Origin: Methanobrevibacter sp.
GTDB lineage: Archaea > Methanobacteriota > Methanobacteria > Methanobacteriales > Methanobacteriaceae
Assembly (NCBI GenBank): GCA_016838945.1
Contig: JADLKP010000002.1
Location: 1 to 50,436, forward strand
Reading direction: 5' to 3'
Length of the DNA stretch: 50,436 nt
This document shows, piece by piece, positions 1 through 8,392 of the stretch. How positions within the stretch are numbered: the first letter of the stretch is position 1; each line of letters begins with the position of its first letter. The position numbers were made by a program, and so were the translations under genes. The notes under the pieces were generated by a model. The model did no database searches and had not been told where the DNA came from. It saw nothing but the letters and a program-made list of their open reading frames with translations.

Positions 1-426
1 AAAAATTTATGAATAAATTATAATAGAATCATCTTATTTTTTTTTAATAAATTATTATGAATCTTATTAATGCCATCACTATTTTTAAAATTCTTTTAAG
101 AATATGGCAATAAATAAATAATAATGTTAATAAATATTAATTCATTAGATAATTTGTTATTATAATTTATCCACAATTCTATGAATTATGCCTGGAATAA
201 ATTATAGCATGTTATTTAATGCAGCTAAAGAATTAAATTAATAGCATTAACCCCAAAATTCACAAAAAAGATTAATGTCTATTAAATTTAATTTCTTTAG
301 TTTTGGTAGCTAAAATCATTCTCTAAGAGCAATTTCAACTATTATAACTTAATTAAGTTATAACACTTATTTTAATCTTTTTTTTAAGACCAAACTTTTT
401 TAAATCTTTTTTTAATACATAATTAC
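1..426. other. AT-rich intergenic region, no gene seen
   Basis: Strongly AT-rich stretch downstream of the minus-strand hmd gene. I see no convincing open frame, tRNA or rRNA here. Several T-runs lie on the plus strand, but I find no hairpin that would clearly terminate hmd. The upstream neighbour lies outside the window. Confidence 0.6.
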
Positions 427-1443
427 TTATTTAGATCTTTTTTCTAAAGATTCTAAGATAGTAGGTACAATTTCAGATAATGGGCCGAAGTTCATGGAGT
501 CAGCGGTACCTAATAATGCACCTGGGTTTAAAGCGTCATCCATTTTGTCAATACCTTCATCAGCCATTAATTTGGTTACGTTGGTTAATGCTTCGTTAGC
601 CATCATTTGAGCAAATCCTGCTGGTGCACCTAAGATTTGGGTTACAGTGTCTCTGTAGGATAAAAGACCAGCGTAGGTAATTGCGGTAACTGCGGAACAC
701 ATATCACATACAGGACCTACCATGTTTGCAGGCAAGGTGAATGCGGAACCTCTTGCTTTAGTACCTAAATCTTTTAAAGTTTCGATAGATGCTGCGTCAG
801 CAAATCCTTCTGCAATGTAAACTTGACCTTTCATTTCAGGTACTGCACCTGGGTGGTATGAAGCCACATTTACGTTTTTGCCTAAGTCTTCAAAGATTTT
901 GTTTAAGCTAGGAGTTGGAATGGTACATGCGTGGGTTACAATAGCACCATCTTTAATTACATCAGCGAATTTTTCGATGATAGCAGGTTGCATACCTCCT
1001 TCTGGTAACCAGGTCATGATCCAGTCAGCGTCAGCTACTGCTTCACGGTCATCAGTGGTACATTTCATACCTAAGTCTTCAGGGTGAGTGAAGTGAATAG
1101 CACCAGCAGCTGGTTTAGGTACAGTTTCAGCTAATTCTCCTACTTTAGCTCTGATTGCAGGCATTACATCTTCAGGGTTTCCAGCCTTGTGAGCTGCGAT
1201 TACTTCTGCATAATCAAAGTCATCCACTACAGTAAATTCACCATCGAATACAGGATCCGCTACAACAACTTCGTCTACACCTGCTAATTCTAAAAGTTCA
1301 GCACCCATTTCAATAGTAGAGTGAGTCATTGAAATATTTTCTTTACCAGTTGCTTCTGCAACTTCACAAGCTCTAGAAAAATTTGTAATTCCACTAGCTG
1401 CGTGAGTTCTGTAACAGCCAGCACCTAAAATTGCTACTTTCAT
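427..1443 (-). CDS. hmd: H2-forming methylenetetrahydromethanopterin dehydrogenase, [Fe]-hydrogenase Hmd
   Basis: A cytoplasmic enzyme of hydrogenotrophic methanogenesis. It reversibly reduces methenyl-tetrahydromethanopterin to methylene-tetrahydromethanopterin with H2, using the iron-guanylylpyridinol cofactor. The 338-aa length is normal for Hmd. The N-terminus MKVAILGAGCYRTHAASG has the Rossmann glycine motif and the conserved His14. The iron-binding cysteine lies in THACTIPT (Cys173 here). The C-terminal half contains the helical dimerisation region. The ATG follows AAAGGAG, a good ribosome site. The gene diverges from the hmdC gene at 2001, which serves the same enzyme. AGTA(A/T)TACT palindromes between them suggest shared regulation, probably by H2 or nickel supply as in other methanogens (inference). 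Confidence 0.97.
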   Translation of the reverse strand: MKVAILGAGCYRTHAASGITNFSRACEVAEATGKENISMTHSTIEMGAELLELAGVDEVVVADPVFDGEFTVVDDFDYAEVIAAHKAGNPEDVMPAIRAKVGELAETVPKPAAGAIHFTHPEDLGMKCTTDDREAVADADWIMTWLPEGGMQPAIIEKFADVIKDGAIVTHACTIPTPSLNKIFEDLGKNVNVASYHPGAVPEMKGQVYIAEGFADAASIETLKDLGTKARGSAFTLPANMVGPVCDMCSAVTAITYAGLLSYRDTVTQILGAPAGFAQMMANEALTNVTKLMADEGIDKMDDALNPGALLGTADSMNFGPLSEIVPTILESLEKRSK

Positions 1444-2000
1444 TTTTAAATATCTCCTTTATATTTTACCACTTTGTTAAAAATTTTAATCTAAAATTGT
1501 ATCACTAATCTAGTAATGGAATTAAACTTCGAGTAATTAGGGAAAATATATGAATCATATTGAAACATGATTACTGTTCTAAAAGTTTAAAAAACCCATT
1601 AAAAACTATTAATCACTAGTAAAAATTTAGCCAAATCACTAAAATTACAAAGCAAGTAATACTTATAGGAATTTTTTAAGATTTTAGTAATACTAATTTA
1701 CAAAGTAGTAATAATAAATATATTGTAATACATATTTAAAATTATTTATTACTCTTTGGACCATATGAAACTAAAAGTAATACTGCAAAAATTTTATCTA
1801 AAAAAAGCCCAAAAAGAGTTGAAAAATAACAAAATTTTTATATTATAGAAAAATTAAATAAAAAAATAGAATTTGTAATAAAATTATATAAAAAAGTATT
1901 ACTTATTGATGTTTTTTCAAAGCATAGTAATAACTTAAGGAATTTACAATTAGAATAATTTTTAGAAAATACTTGAAAAAGACTCAAATTGGGGTAAAAA
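1444..2000. promoter_or_regulatory. Divergent hmd/hmdC control region with repeated AGTA(A/T)TACT palindromes
   Basis: The 557-bp region between hmd (minus) and hmdC (plus) has no convincing gene. It holds four copies of a 9-bp palindrome: AGTAATACT at 1655-1663, 1686-1694 and 1776-1784, and AGTATTACT at 1895-1903. The last follows directly on a TATA-like ATTATATAAA on the plus strand (about 1882-1892), so a protein bound there could affect hmdC initiation. Looser relatives (AGTAATAA) occur at about 1707 and 1926. Further exact copies lie at 3609-3617 and at 48497-48505 upstream of the alcohol dehydrogenase. The binding protein is unknown. Confidence 0.5.
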
Positions 2001-3509
2001 ATGTACGAACTTATCAAAGAATCAATAAATAGTGACGAAAGTGCTTTAGAATTGGCAAAAGCCAAAAAAGATGTAGTGTCAGTTGTGGATGCAATATCCG
2101 ACTTAAGTTTTGAAGAAACCATGAAACTAGGAACCCGTTTTAAAAAGTTCCCGATAGGATGTGACCTGACTGAAGTTGTGGTTGGAACCTGTGCATCTGA
2201 CTTGGAAAAGATGGAACTGTTCGGCAACTGCATGTTAGCAAACATGATTGGTGCACCAATACACATTTGCGCATACGCATTTTCAGACATTGCAGAAAAA
2301 TACGGGCAAAGAGGTGTCGAGATAATGGAAGAGGTCTATAACATCACAGACGTTCCATTGGATCTTGACCATTTCGGAAAATACGGTGCAATGAGATTCC
2401 CTAAGCATATTGTAGGATGTGGAGGGGACTGCTACAACAAAGGCCCTAGCTTTACAGAATGTCCAAGAGGAAGGATTCATGAAAGATTGATCGATAAGGA
2501 AAAGGCTGAACTTGAAGATAAGGAAACATGGGTTCAATTATCATCTTCCGTTGCAATCAACTTAAGCAGCGAACAATGTAATGACGGACATGCTGCACCT
2601 CTTGAAGAGGCTGAAGATTTGGCAAACCTTGCAAAAAAATATGGAAAGGGACTTGAAGCGATCATGTTCGTTGGAGATGGATACGATGAATTGATCACCG
2701 GTTTTACAAAAGCCATTGAAATGGGAGTTGATGTTTTCGTCATAGAAGGAGGGCCATTCAACAGATGTGAAAACACCAATGAAAGTTTTGCAAAGGCAAT
2801 AGCCATGAGCAGAATATTATGTCCTGGAAAAGTGGTCGCAACCAATGGTGCATATGAAAGCGAATGTAGGGCAGGACTCAGATCAGGATTGAATGTAATC
2901 ATCACAGGTTTTCCTAAAAACCACCATGGTTACATGTGCGGTTTTGAACCAGGAACTGCAAGAAGAGGCAAATTTGGGCTTCCAAGAGTAATCAAAATTA
3001 TGAATGAGGAGATTCAAGGAGGGCCAACAAGAGTTCCTGTCCAAAGGGATGAATTATTGGCACTTACCCATGCAGTTAAACTTGCAGGACCTGAAAACAT
3101 CTATCCGAAAACAATCGGTTCATTTGCAATTGGAGACGCACACTGGGCAACAATACAAAACTCCAAAATGTATAAAGAGATGAATCTGCCAAAAACATTA
3201 GAGGAAATTGCAGATGGAGTCAATGGAAACACCGTTTCATTGCATGGTGGAAGATTCGTTTCATGGCTTGTTGCAAAAGAGCTAGACAAGAAAGGAATCG
3301 ATGAAATCATAATCACTGACAGCAATCCATGGATTGAAAGAGTCACTGTCAATAACTTACAGGAAGAACTTAATGCTTCAGTCCATATAGGTCATTGCAA
3401 TGATAGGGATTCCGGCTATATTGCAAAAGAATCCATTATCACTACAACAATTCCTAAAATACATAATGCGATTAAAGCTAAAATTCCACATGCCATAAAC
3501 ATAATTTAG
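2001..3509 (+). CDS. hmdC: Fe-hydrogenase cofactor biosynthesis protein HmdC/HcgG type
   Basis: A 502-aa protein that I match by overall sequence character and context to the HmdC (HcgG) family, which co-occurs with hmd and is linked to synthesis of the iron-guanylylpyridinol cofactor. Visible features are a Cys-rich segment around VGCGGDCYNKGPSFTECPRG (residues about 139-158), further Cys residues in EQCNDGH and ECRAG, and several glycine-rich Rossmann-like stretches (FVGDGYDE, VIEGGPF, LHGGRFVSWLVAKEL). The ATG follows GGGGT. The exact chemical step of this family member is not something I can read from the sequence. Divergent position next to hmd strongly supports the pathway assignment. 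A further AGTAATACT palindrome lies 100 bp downstream. Confidence 0.75.
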   Translation: MYELIKESINSDESALELAKAKKDVVSVVDAISDLSFEETMKLGTRFKKFPIGCDLTEVVVGTCASDLEKMELFGNCMLANMIGAPIHICAYAFSDIAEKYGQRGVEIMEEVYNITDVPLDLDHFGKYGAMRFPKHIVGCGGDCYNKGPSFTECPRGRIHERLIDKEKAELEDKETWVQLSSSVAINLSSEQCNDGHAAPLEEAEDLANLAKKYGKGLEAIMFVGDGYDELITGFTKAIEMGVDVFVIEGGPFNRCENTNESFAKAIAMSRILCPGKVVATNGAYESECRAGLRSGLNVIITGFPKNHHGYMCGFEPGTARRGKFGLPRVIKIMNEEIQGGPTRVPVQRDELLALTHAVKLAGPENIYPKTIGSFAIGDAHWATIQNSKMYKEMNLPKTLEEIADGVNGNTVSLHGGRFVSWLVAKELDKKGIDEIIITDSNPWIERVTVNNLQEELNASVHIGHCNDRDSGYIAKESIITTTIPKIHNAIKAKIPHAINII

Positions 3510-3740
3510 GATTGTTGACATGTAAACAATGGACAAAAAGTTAAAAAAAAGTTAAAAAAAATTCGAAAAAGACAAGAATAATACAAATTAGCAAAAAAAT
3601 ATTAAAAAAGTAATACTTTTTTAGAAAAAAGTAATAAAGTTTTTATATGAAAAATTATAAAATAAATATTTGTTTAAAGGGAACTATTTTTTAAACTATA
3701 TCGCTCAAATTAAAAATAAAAAAATAATGCTCTTTAAACA

Positions 3741-3781
3741 ATAAGAACAATGTGTCACCTGAAATAAAACATTGTTCTTAT
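3741..3781 (+). terminator. Strong 13-bp hairpin downstream of hmdC, terminator or end of a small RNA
   Basis: Perfect arms ATAAGAACAATGT (3741-3753) and ACATTGTTCTTAT (3769-3781) flank a 15-nt loop. It lies about 230 bp after the hmdC stop. Upstream are AGTAATACT (3609-3617) and a TATA-like TTTTATATG (about 3637-3647), so the hairpin may close a short independent transcript rather than the hmdC mRNA. The rest of 3510-3910 holds no gene. Confidence 0.5.
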
Positions 3782-3910
3782 CTTATGATTATAGAAATAT
3801 TTTAATTTATAAAACAAACAAACTACACCAAGCCAATTTCTTCCTCCTTATCACTTTATTTTAAAAATTAGCCACCAATACCATACACATTTCATTTTAA
3901 CTAAGTCCCA

Positions 3911-5056
3911 TTATATTTTAGGCTCTAATTTTTTAATTGCAAATCCTAAAAATATGATTATCATAGGGAAAAATACAGAATAAAGAACCAATATTAAATC
4001 ACCAGGAACCAAATCACCAATCACAACTGAAGCTGCAAGCAGGATTGTCAAAAGAATGACCGGTGCAAGAATAGCTAAAAAGGTATAAATCATAATGAAA
4101 GCATTCAGCTTTTCACTATACTCCTTTAATTTCATCCTAATGTCAAAGTTCACATCATCTGCAATTATAGTTAAAGAAGTGGAAAGATTTGCTCCAACTC
4201 TCAAACTCGTTAGAATTTCATATATGACCCTTGAAAAAGCCTTCGAATCAACTCTCTTTTCCAGATTCAAGAATGCCTGTTCCGTACTTTCCCCGTATTT
4301 TATCTCTTCAAGGACTCGTGAAAACTCCAAGGACAATATTCCATAATCTGAGCGTGAAATGGAATCCATAGAGTCAAATAGGCTTTTGCCGGATCTGAGT
4401 TCAGTTGCCAATTGCCTTAAAGCATAAGGAAGTTCCTTAGAAAATGAAGAGAAATCATTCTGCCTTTTTATTTTTGGATAATAAAATATAGCAAAGCCAA
4501 TTAAGAAAAATGCGATTAGAATGGCCAGACCTAATTCAATAGATATGAAATAGCTAATTAATGCCCCTACAAAGGTTAGGACAGATAAAATTATTATGGT
4601 TATTCTTAAAAATGAATCATGAAGATTGGATTCATCTATTGAAATAAATTTGTTATTCATTAAAATATCAAAAAATTTATCCTTGACACCTATCCGATTA
4701 TCATCACTTTCATCAAAATTTTGATAATCCTCATTCTTTTCAAGATTTAAACTGGTAAAAATGTTTTGAGATTGATTGGATGAATTGGAAAGATTTGAAG
4801 ATGAACTATTTGAATACCTATTTTCCAATTCCTCAAAAATGCTATCATTCTTTAAGAAATTATTTATCTTGAAGATTTCCTTATTTTCAAAATTCATTTC
4901 CTTGATTTTGGCTTCTGTTTCTTTTATTCTTTCATCAGAACCTCTTTTATCACCAAACTTATCCAGAACTGAAATAATGAAATCAATAACTTTTATGAAA
5001 AAATTGATCGATGAGTCAGTGAATCGAATGAAAAATTCCTCTAAAATAATAATCAC
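3911..5056 (-). CDS. GspF/TadC-like membrane platform protein of an archaeal type IV pilus-like system
   Basis: A 381-aa protein of the type II secretion F / TadC / archaeal FlaJ superfamily, expected to form the inner-membrane platform driven by the ATPase just upstream (stop 5147, gap 90 bp). Residues 1-125 are charged and low-complexity (Ser/Asn-rich). Two hydrophobic segments lie around 150-195 and two more near 315-375. Between them is the typical cytoplasmic F-domain (ELPYALRQLATELRSGKSLFDSM, then GANLSTSLTIIADDV). The 5056 start is a GTG that lies inside GGTGAT, itself a good ribosome site. The in-frame ATT codons that follow (for example 5047) are therefore possible true starts. Confidence 0.8.
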   Translation of the reverse strand: MIIILEEFFIRFTDSSINFFIKVIDFIISVLDKFGDKRGSDERIKETEAKIKEMNFENKEIFKINNFLKNDSIFEELENRYSNSSSSNLSNSSNQSQNIFTSLNLEKNEDYQNFDESDDNRIGVKDKFFDILMNNKFISIDESNLHDSFLRITIIILSVLTFVGALISYFISIELGLAILIAFFLIGFAIFYYPKIKRQNDFSSFSKELPYALRQLATELRSGKSLFDSMDSISRSDYGILSLEFSRVLEEIKYGESTEQAFLNLEKRVDSKAFSRVIYEILTSLRVGANLSTSLTIIADDVNFDIRMKLKEYSEKLNAFIMIYTFLAILAPVILLTILLAASVVIGDLVPGDLILVLYSVFFPMIIIFLGFAIKKLEPKI

Positions 5057-5146
5057 CTTAGACTAAAAATGCCAATAGAATTTACCATCAAATAATTAAA
5101 AATACGATTAATTAAAATAAATTTCTTAAAAGAAATGTCAATTTAA

Positions 5147-6571
5147 TTAAACACCAATCTTATTTAATACATATTTCGGATTGAGATAATAAGTTTCAAG
5201 AATGTCAGATATATCTTTTTGGCTAGATATGTTATTTTTGACCAAATAGTTCAGGACATGTTGCCTGTTTTTCCACTCATGATTGAGAAAGGAAATGGAA
5301 ACCCCCTTTAGATTAGCTATCTCCTCCAAAGTCTTGCTCATGATTGTCAGATTTCTGAATTCGTCCTTTTCACTATCCCACTCGAACAGTTTGCTTAACT
5401 GGACAGTTCCCTCTTCCATGCCAACCACTTCAACGATTTCTGTAATTCTTCTGTAGGAAATTCCATCTGACCTGTAGATTCTCTTTTCCATGATGATGAA
5501 ATCGATTGAAGAAATCATGATTTTAGGAACATTCATAGGAGCGTTGGTAAGTCTTGTAATCGTTTCTCTGGAATTGTTTGCATGTAATGTTCCAAAGCCG
5601 GAATGTCCCGTATTGAGTGCCGTAAACAATGTAATTGCTTCCTTTCCTCTAACCTCCCCCACTATTATTCTGTCAGGCCTCTGCCTTAGGGAGTTCTTCA
5701 CCAAGTCTTCTATCGTTATTTCACCTTGATTTTCGATGTTTACGGTTCTCGCTTCCATTCTGATTATATGATTGTGTGGAATCTGAAGCTCCAATGTGTC
5801 TTCAATAGTTATGATTCGCTCCTTTGGATTGATGAATATGGACAATGCATTGAGGAGTGTTGTCTTTCCGGAACTTGTTCCTCCAGACACTATTATATTG
5901 GCTGGCTTAACTCCAAGCCCATCAACGCAGAGCCATAAAAATGATGCCATTTCCGTATTTAATGTGTTGAATCGAATCAAGTCAACAATTGTCAACGGGT
6001 CCTTTTTGAACTTTCTGATTGTTATAGTAGGACCATTGGCGGACAATGGAGGAATTGTTGCATTCACCCGAGATCCATTTTCCAGTCTTGCATCCAAAAT
6101 GGGAGATTGCTGATCTATTCTCCTATTGGTTTCACGAGCTATCGAATCGATGATGTTCGTTATCTTTTCTTCACCATCAAATATCAAATCCGTTTCCATC
6201 ATCCCATATTTTCTATGATAGACAAAAACCGGCTTGTCTATGCCAATGACCATTATCTCCTCCAAATCATCATCCTCTATTAGGGAACTGATTTCTCCAT
6301 AGCCTATCAATTCCTTCAGCATATTTTTAGCCAAATTTTCCTTATAATCATAATCAAACCTATTCTGTAACCTATTCTCTAAAAACCGTATGATGTCCCC
6401 CAATATCAAATCTTCATTAAATGAGGACATCTTCTCTGAAATAGCCAAATCTATTAGATTTTCTCTTAATTCCTCTAAAATAAGCTTTTCCTCATCTGAA
6501 AAGTTAAATTTCAACACATTGTACTTTGGAATTAAGCCATTATCATTTGAAATAAAATTGTTTTCCATCAA
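5147..6571 (-). CDS. GspE/TadA-like secretion or pilus assembly ATPase
   Basis: A 474-aa hexameric ATPase of the type II/IV secretion superfamily, archaeal CpaF/TadA-like. The N-terminal domain (about 1-150) is followed by the Walker A motif SGGTSSGKTTLLNAL (about 230-244), an Asp-box region (ITIEDTLELQ), Walker B (RPDRIIVGEVRG) and the His box (GTLHANNSRETITRL). The ATG follows GGTGAT-TTG, the local standard ribosome site. It lies 94 bp downstream of the TctA fragment and 90 bp upstream of the TadC-like partner, so the two form an operon. Probable role is assembly of an adhesive pilus or related surface filament; the pilins are not in this window. Confidence 0.88.
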   Translation of the reverse strand: MMENNFISNDNGLIPKYNVLKFNFSDEEKLILEELRENLIDLAISEKMSSFNEDLILGDIIRFLENRLQNRFDYDYKENLAKNMLKELIGYGEISSLIEDDDLEEIMVIGIDKPVFVYHRKYGMMETDLIFDGEEKITNIIDSIARETNRRIDQQSPILDARLENGSRVNATIPPLSANGPTITIRKFKKDPLTIVDLIRFNTLNTEMASFLWLCVDGLGVKPANIIVSGGTSSGKTTLLNALSIFINPKERIITIEDTLELQIPHNHIIRMEARTVNIENQGEITIEDLVKNSLRQRPDRIIVGEVRGKEAITLFTALNTGHSGFGTLHANNSRETITRLTNAPMNVPKIMISSIDFIIMEKRIYRSDGISYRRITEIVEVVGMEEGTVQLSKLFEWDSEKDEFRNLTIMSKTLEEIANLKGVSISFLNHEWKNRQHVLNYLVKNNISSQKDISDILETYYLNPKYVLNKIGV

Positions 6572-6665
6572 ATCACCAAATCATGTTAAAGGAAGACCGT
6601 TTAAAATTAGGGAGGATAGTTCAAAAAAGACAAGCCAGAACACTCAAAAATAAATCAAACATGAT

Positions 6666-7343
6666 CTAAATGTACATCTGCATATAGATTATAATTGCAG
6701 GCAGAATCAAGACTCCCATCAAATGGGACTTGCTGACCCCCAAATAATGTGGAAGCAAACCCATTGCAGTGGTTGTAATCAAAGCAAGAGTGAGATACAA
6801 TATTGGCCCTTCGTAGATAATCGCAAAGGCATATAAAATCACTATCATTAGAATGATTACCGCAATCGAAAGCTTCCTATAGTCTATTCCCTGCATGAGA
6901 TTTGAAAATCCATCACCTAATTTCAAACAGATCATCAATGATATTGAAACTGCAATTAAAGAAGCAAAAGTGAATATCATCAAATGGGCTAAAGTGAATT
7001 CGGCAATCAGGTAAGACATATATACAGCAATTCCGCTCCTTGGATTACCAATCAAATAAATTGCTATGAGTGAGAAGAGAGTGTCTGAAGTATTCAATCC
7101 ACTGTTAGCCAAGAGAAAATTCTTGGTGTCATCACTATCATCACTTGTTCCGCATGCTCCCTGTGCTATGATGCTTCCTTGGGCAGGACCGAATCCGGGT
7201 AAAAATCCTAAGATAGCTCCTGCAGTTCCCCCTGCGAATATGCTTTTCACCGCATCCATATCAATGTCCAAATCATAGAACCTGTTTTGATGAGGAATTG
7301 AGGAGCTATCATTCAAACTAAATAAAATTGTACTTATTCCAAA
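6666..7343 (-). pseudogene. 3' part of a TctA-family permease gene interrupted by the provirus
   Basis: About 220 C-terminal residues of a multi-span TctA/DUF112-type membrane permease (tripartite tricarboxylate transporter large subunit family). It contains AGAILGFLPGFGPAQGSIIA, a characteristic glycine/proline-rich loop, then five to six hydrophobic segments. The frame stays open back into the attachment core at 7333-7343 (reading ISTILFSLNDSSS). The only nearby start is a TTG at 7316 without a ribosome site. Joined at the core to the 5' fragment at 46188-46771 it restores one continuous frame of about 420 residues, the usual size of archaeal members. It is probably not translated in the lysogen. 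Confidence 0.85.
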
Positions 7344-7352
7344 TAAGCAAGT
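7333..7352. repeat. attL of the provirus
   Basis: The plus strand reads CTTATTCCAAA (7333-7343), the core shared with the right junction at 46188-46198, followed by TAAGCAAGT. The half-site AATAAGCAAGT (7342-7352) is the exact reverse complement of ACTTGCTTATT at 46183-46193. Joining the viral halves gives a 25-bp attP with perfect 11-bp arms around a 3-bp centre (TGG on the minus strand), the normal core architecture for a tyrosine recombinase. Confidence 0.85.
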
Positions 7353-7487
7353 GGATATTTTCTGGCTTGGTTATGTTTTTTTAATATTTAAAAAAGAGTG
7401 ATTATTATTTTGTAAAAACTAGTATATAAAATTAGAAACCTAAACAATCCTAAAGGTTACGAACAGTATAATTTTTTAATAAAAAAA

Positions 7488-7520
7488 GGAGGGAATCCAC
7501 AAAAAAATGGGACTCCCTCC
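7488..7520 (-). terminator. Hairpin with U-tract near the left end of the provirus
   Basis: On the minus strand, GGAGGGA pairs with TCCCTCC and the stem extends to about 11 bp through one G-U pair. The loop is T-rich and a run of seven T follows. It lies 350 bp beyond the last late gene and probably insulates the host TctA remnant from viral transcription. Confidence 0.6.
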
Positions 7521-7570
7521 TAATCCTTTGATACATACAAATATTTGTTGACTTAATAAGGTGATTGTTA

Positions 7571-7645
7571 ATGCAGGAAAGGCAAATCAATAATCAATTA
7601 AATAATTTAAATAATAAAATAATACAAAATTATCAAGAAGAGTAA
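7571..7645 (+). CDS. Possible 24-residue peptide
   Basis: ATG at 7571 lies 5 nt after GGTGAT, the preferred ribosome site in this genome. It opens a 24-codon frame rich in Asn, Gln and Ile that ends at TAA 7643-7645. It lies on the plus strand opposite to the late operon, between two terminator hairpins. Amino-acid composition is what AT-rich noncoding DNA would give, so this is weak. The rest of 7353-7798 contains no gene that I can see. Confidence 0.2.
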   Translation: MQERQINNQLNNLNNKIIQNYQEE

Positions 7646-7798
7646 ACAAAAATGAAATGATAAAAAAACCAAACCATACATCAAAAATTTAAATAAAATA
7701 AAATTTGCCTCTCCTATGTATTATTTCTAGTCTTAATCCCTTATTAAACTGCCGATTTGTAATACAAGCAATGTAATACAATTATTTAAAAAAAAATA

Positions 7799-7832
7799 AG
7801 AGACCATAAAACAATCAAGTCTTATGGCCTCT
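7799..7832 (-). terminator. Terminator of the late operon after the holin gene
   Basis: On the minus strand, 11-bp arms AGAGGCCATAA and TTATGGTCTCT pair fully with one G-U. They are followed by TATTTTTTTTT. It starts 45 bp after the holin stop. This is the best candidate for the main end of the late transcript. Confidence 0.75.
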
Positions 7833-7876
7833 CAAAAACTAACTTTTCCACAAAAAATAGGGTTACTTCTGGTCCT

Positions 7877-8203
7877 TTAACATCCATCATCAGAAACATC
7901 CTCAATTTCTGAATCATCTGGAGCTATATACTCATCATTCAACACCACTTCTTCTGAAGGGTAGCCTAATATTGTTCCCATGTCAACAAGGTTAGCATTT
8001 CCCAAGAAAGGAAAACTGTTAGGGAATTTTGCATCGATATAAGCCCCTATGAAACATACGATAACAAATAGTATCTCTGTTAATTGTGCAGCATCAATAG
8101 GGAGATTTAACCCATGTGAGGTAGCATAACCTAAAAACCAACCTGCAACCATCATCAAGATGGTTTTCACAATAGTACTGATATTTCCAATATAATTACT
8201 CAT
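7877..8203 (-). CDS. Holin-like small membrane protein
   Basis: A 108-aa protein with two hydrophobic segments (about residues 13-30, IVKTILMMVAGWFLGYAT, and 42-60, LTEILFVIVCFIGAYIDA) and an acidic C-terminal tail (EIEDVSDDGC). Size, two-span topology and position one small gene downstream of the endolysin fit a phage holin, which would permit cytoplasmic lysin to reach the pseudomurein wall. There is no specific holin-family motif that I can name, so the call rests on topology and context. It is the last gene of the late operon, before the terminator at 7799-7832. Confidence 0.65.
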   Translation of the reverse strand: MSNYIGNISTIVKTILMMVAGWFLGYATSHGLNLPIDAAQLTEILFVIVCFIGAYIDAKFPNSFPFLGNANLVDMGTILGYPSEEVVLNDEYIAPDDSEIEDVSDDGC

Positions 8204-8225
8204 AATACAATCCTCCTAATTTTTA

Positions 8226-8387
8226 TTATTGTACATAGTCATCAATCAATTCATTCTCATCAGGAAGATCTAACATATGTCTCCTTCCATTGATGAAAAC
8301 CTGTAAATTTATAGTGATTGAATTTTCTCCAATGATCTTAAAAAACAAATCATTAACTTTTTGTAAAAAATCTAAATAATCCATCAT
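8226..8387 (-). CDS. Small hypothetical protein between endolysin and holin
   Basis: A 53-aa frame starting MMDYLDFLQKVND and ending LIDDYVQ, with a short hydrophobic N-terminal helix and an acidic tail. It starts 6 nt after the endolysin stop and 23 nt before the holin start, so it is almost certainly translated with the lysis genes. I recognise no family; a role in lysis control is possible from position only. Confidence 0.6.
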   Translation of the reverse strand: MMDYLDFLQKVNDLFFKIIGENSITINLQVFINGRRHMLDLPDENELIDDYVQ

Positions 8388-8392
8388 GAATA

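Noticed and set aside
1838..2290. 150-residue minus-strand frame opposite hmdC
   Set aside because: Antisense shadow of hmdC; Ser/Phe-rich without motif, no ribosome site.
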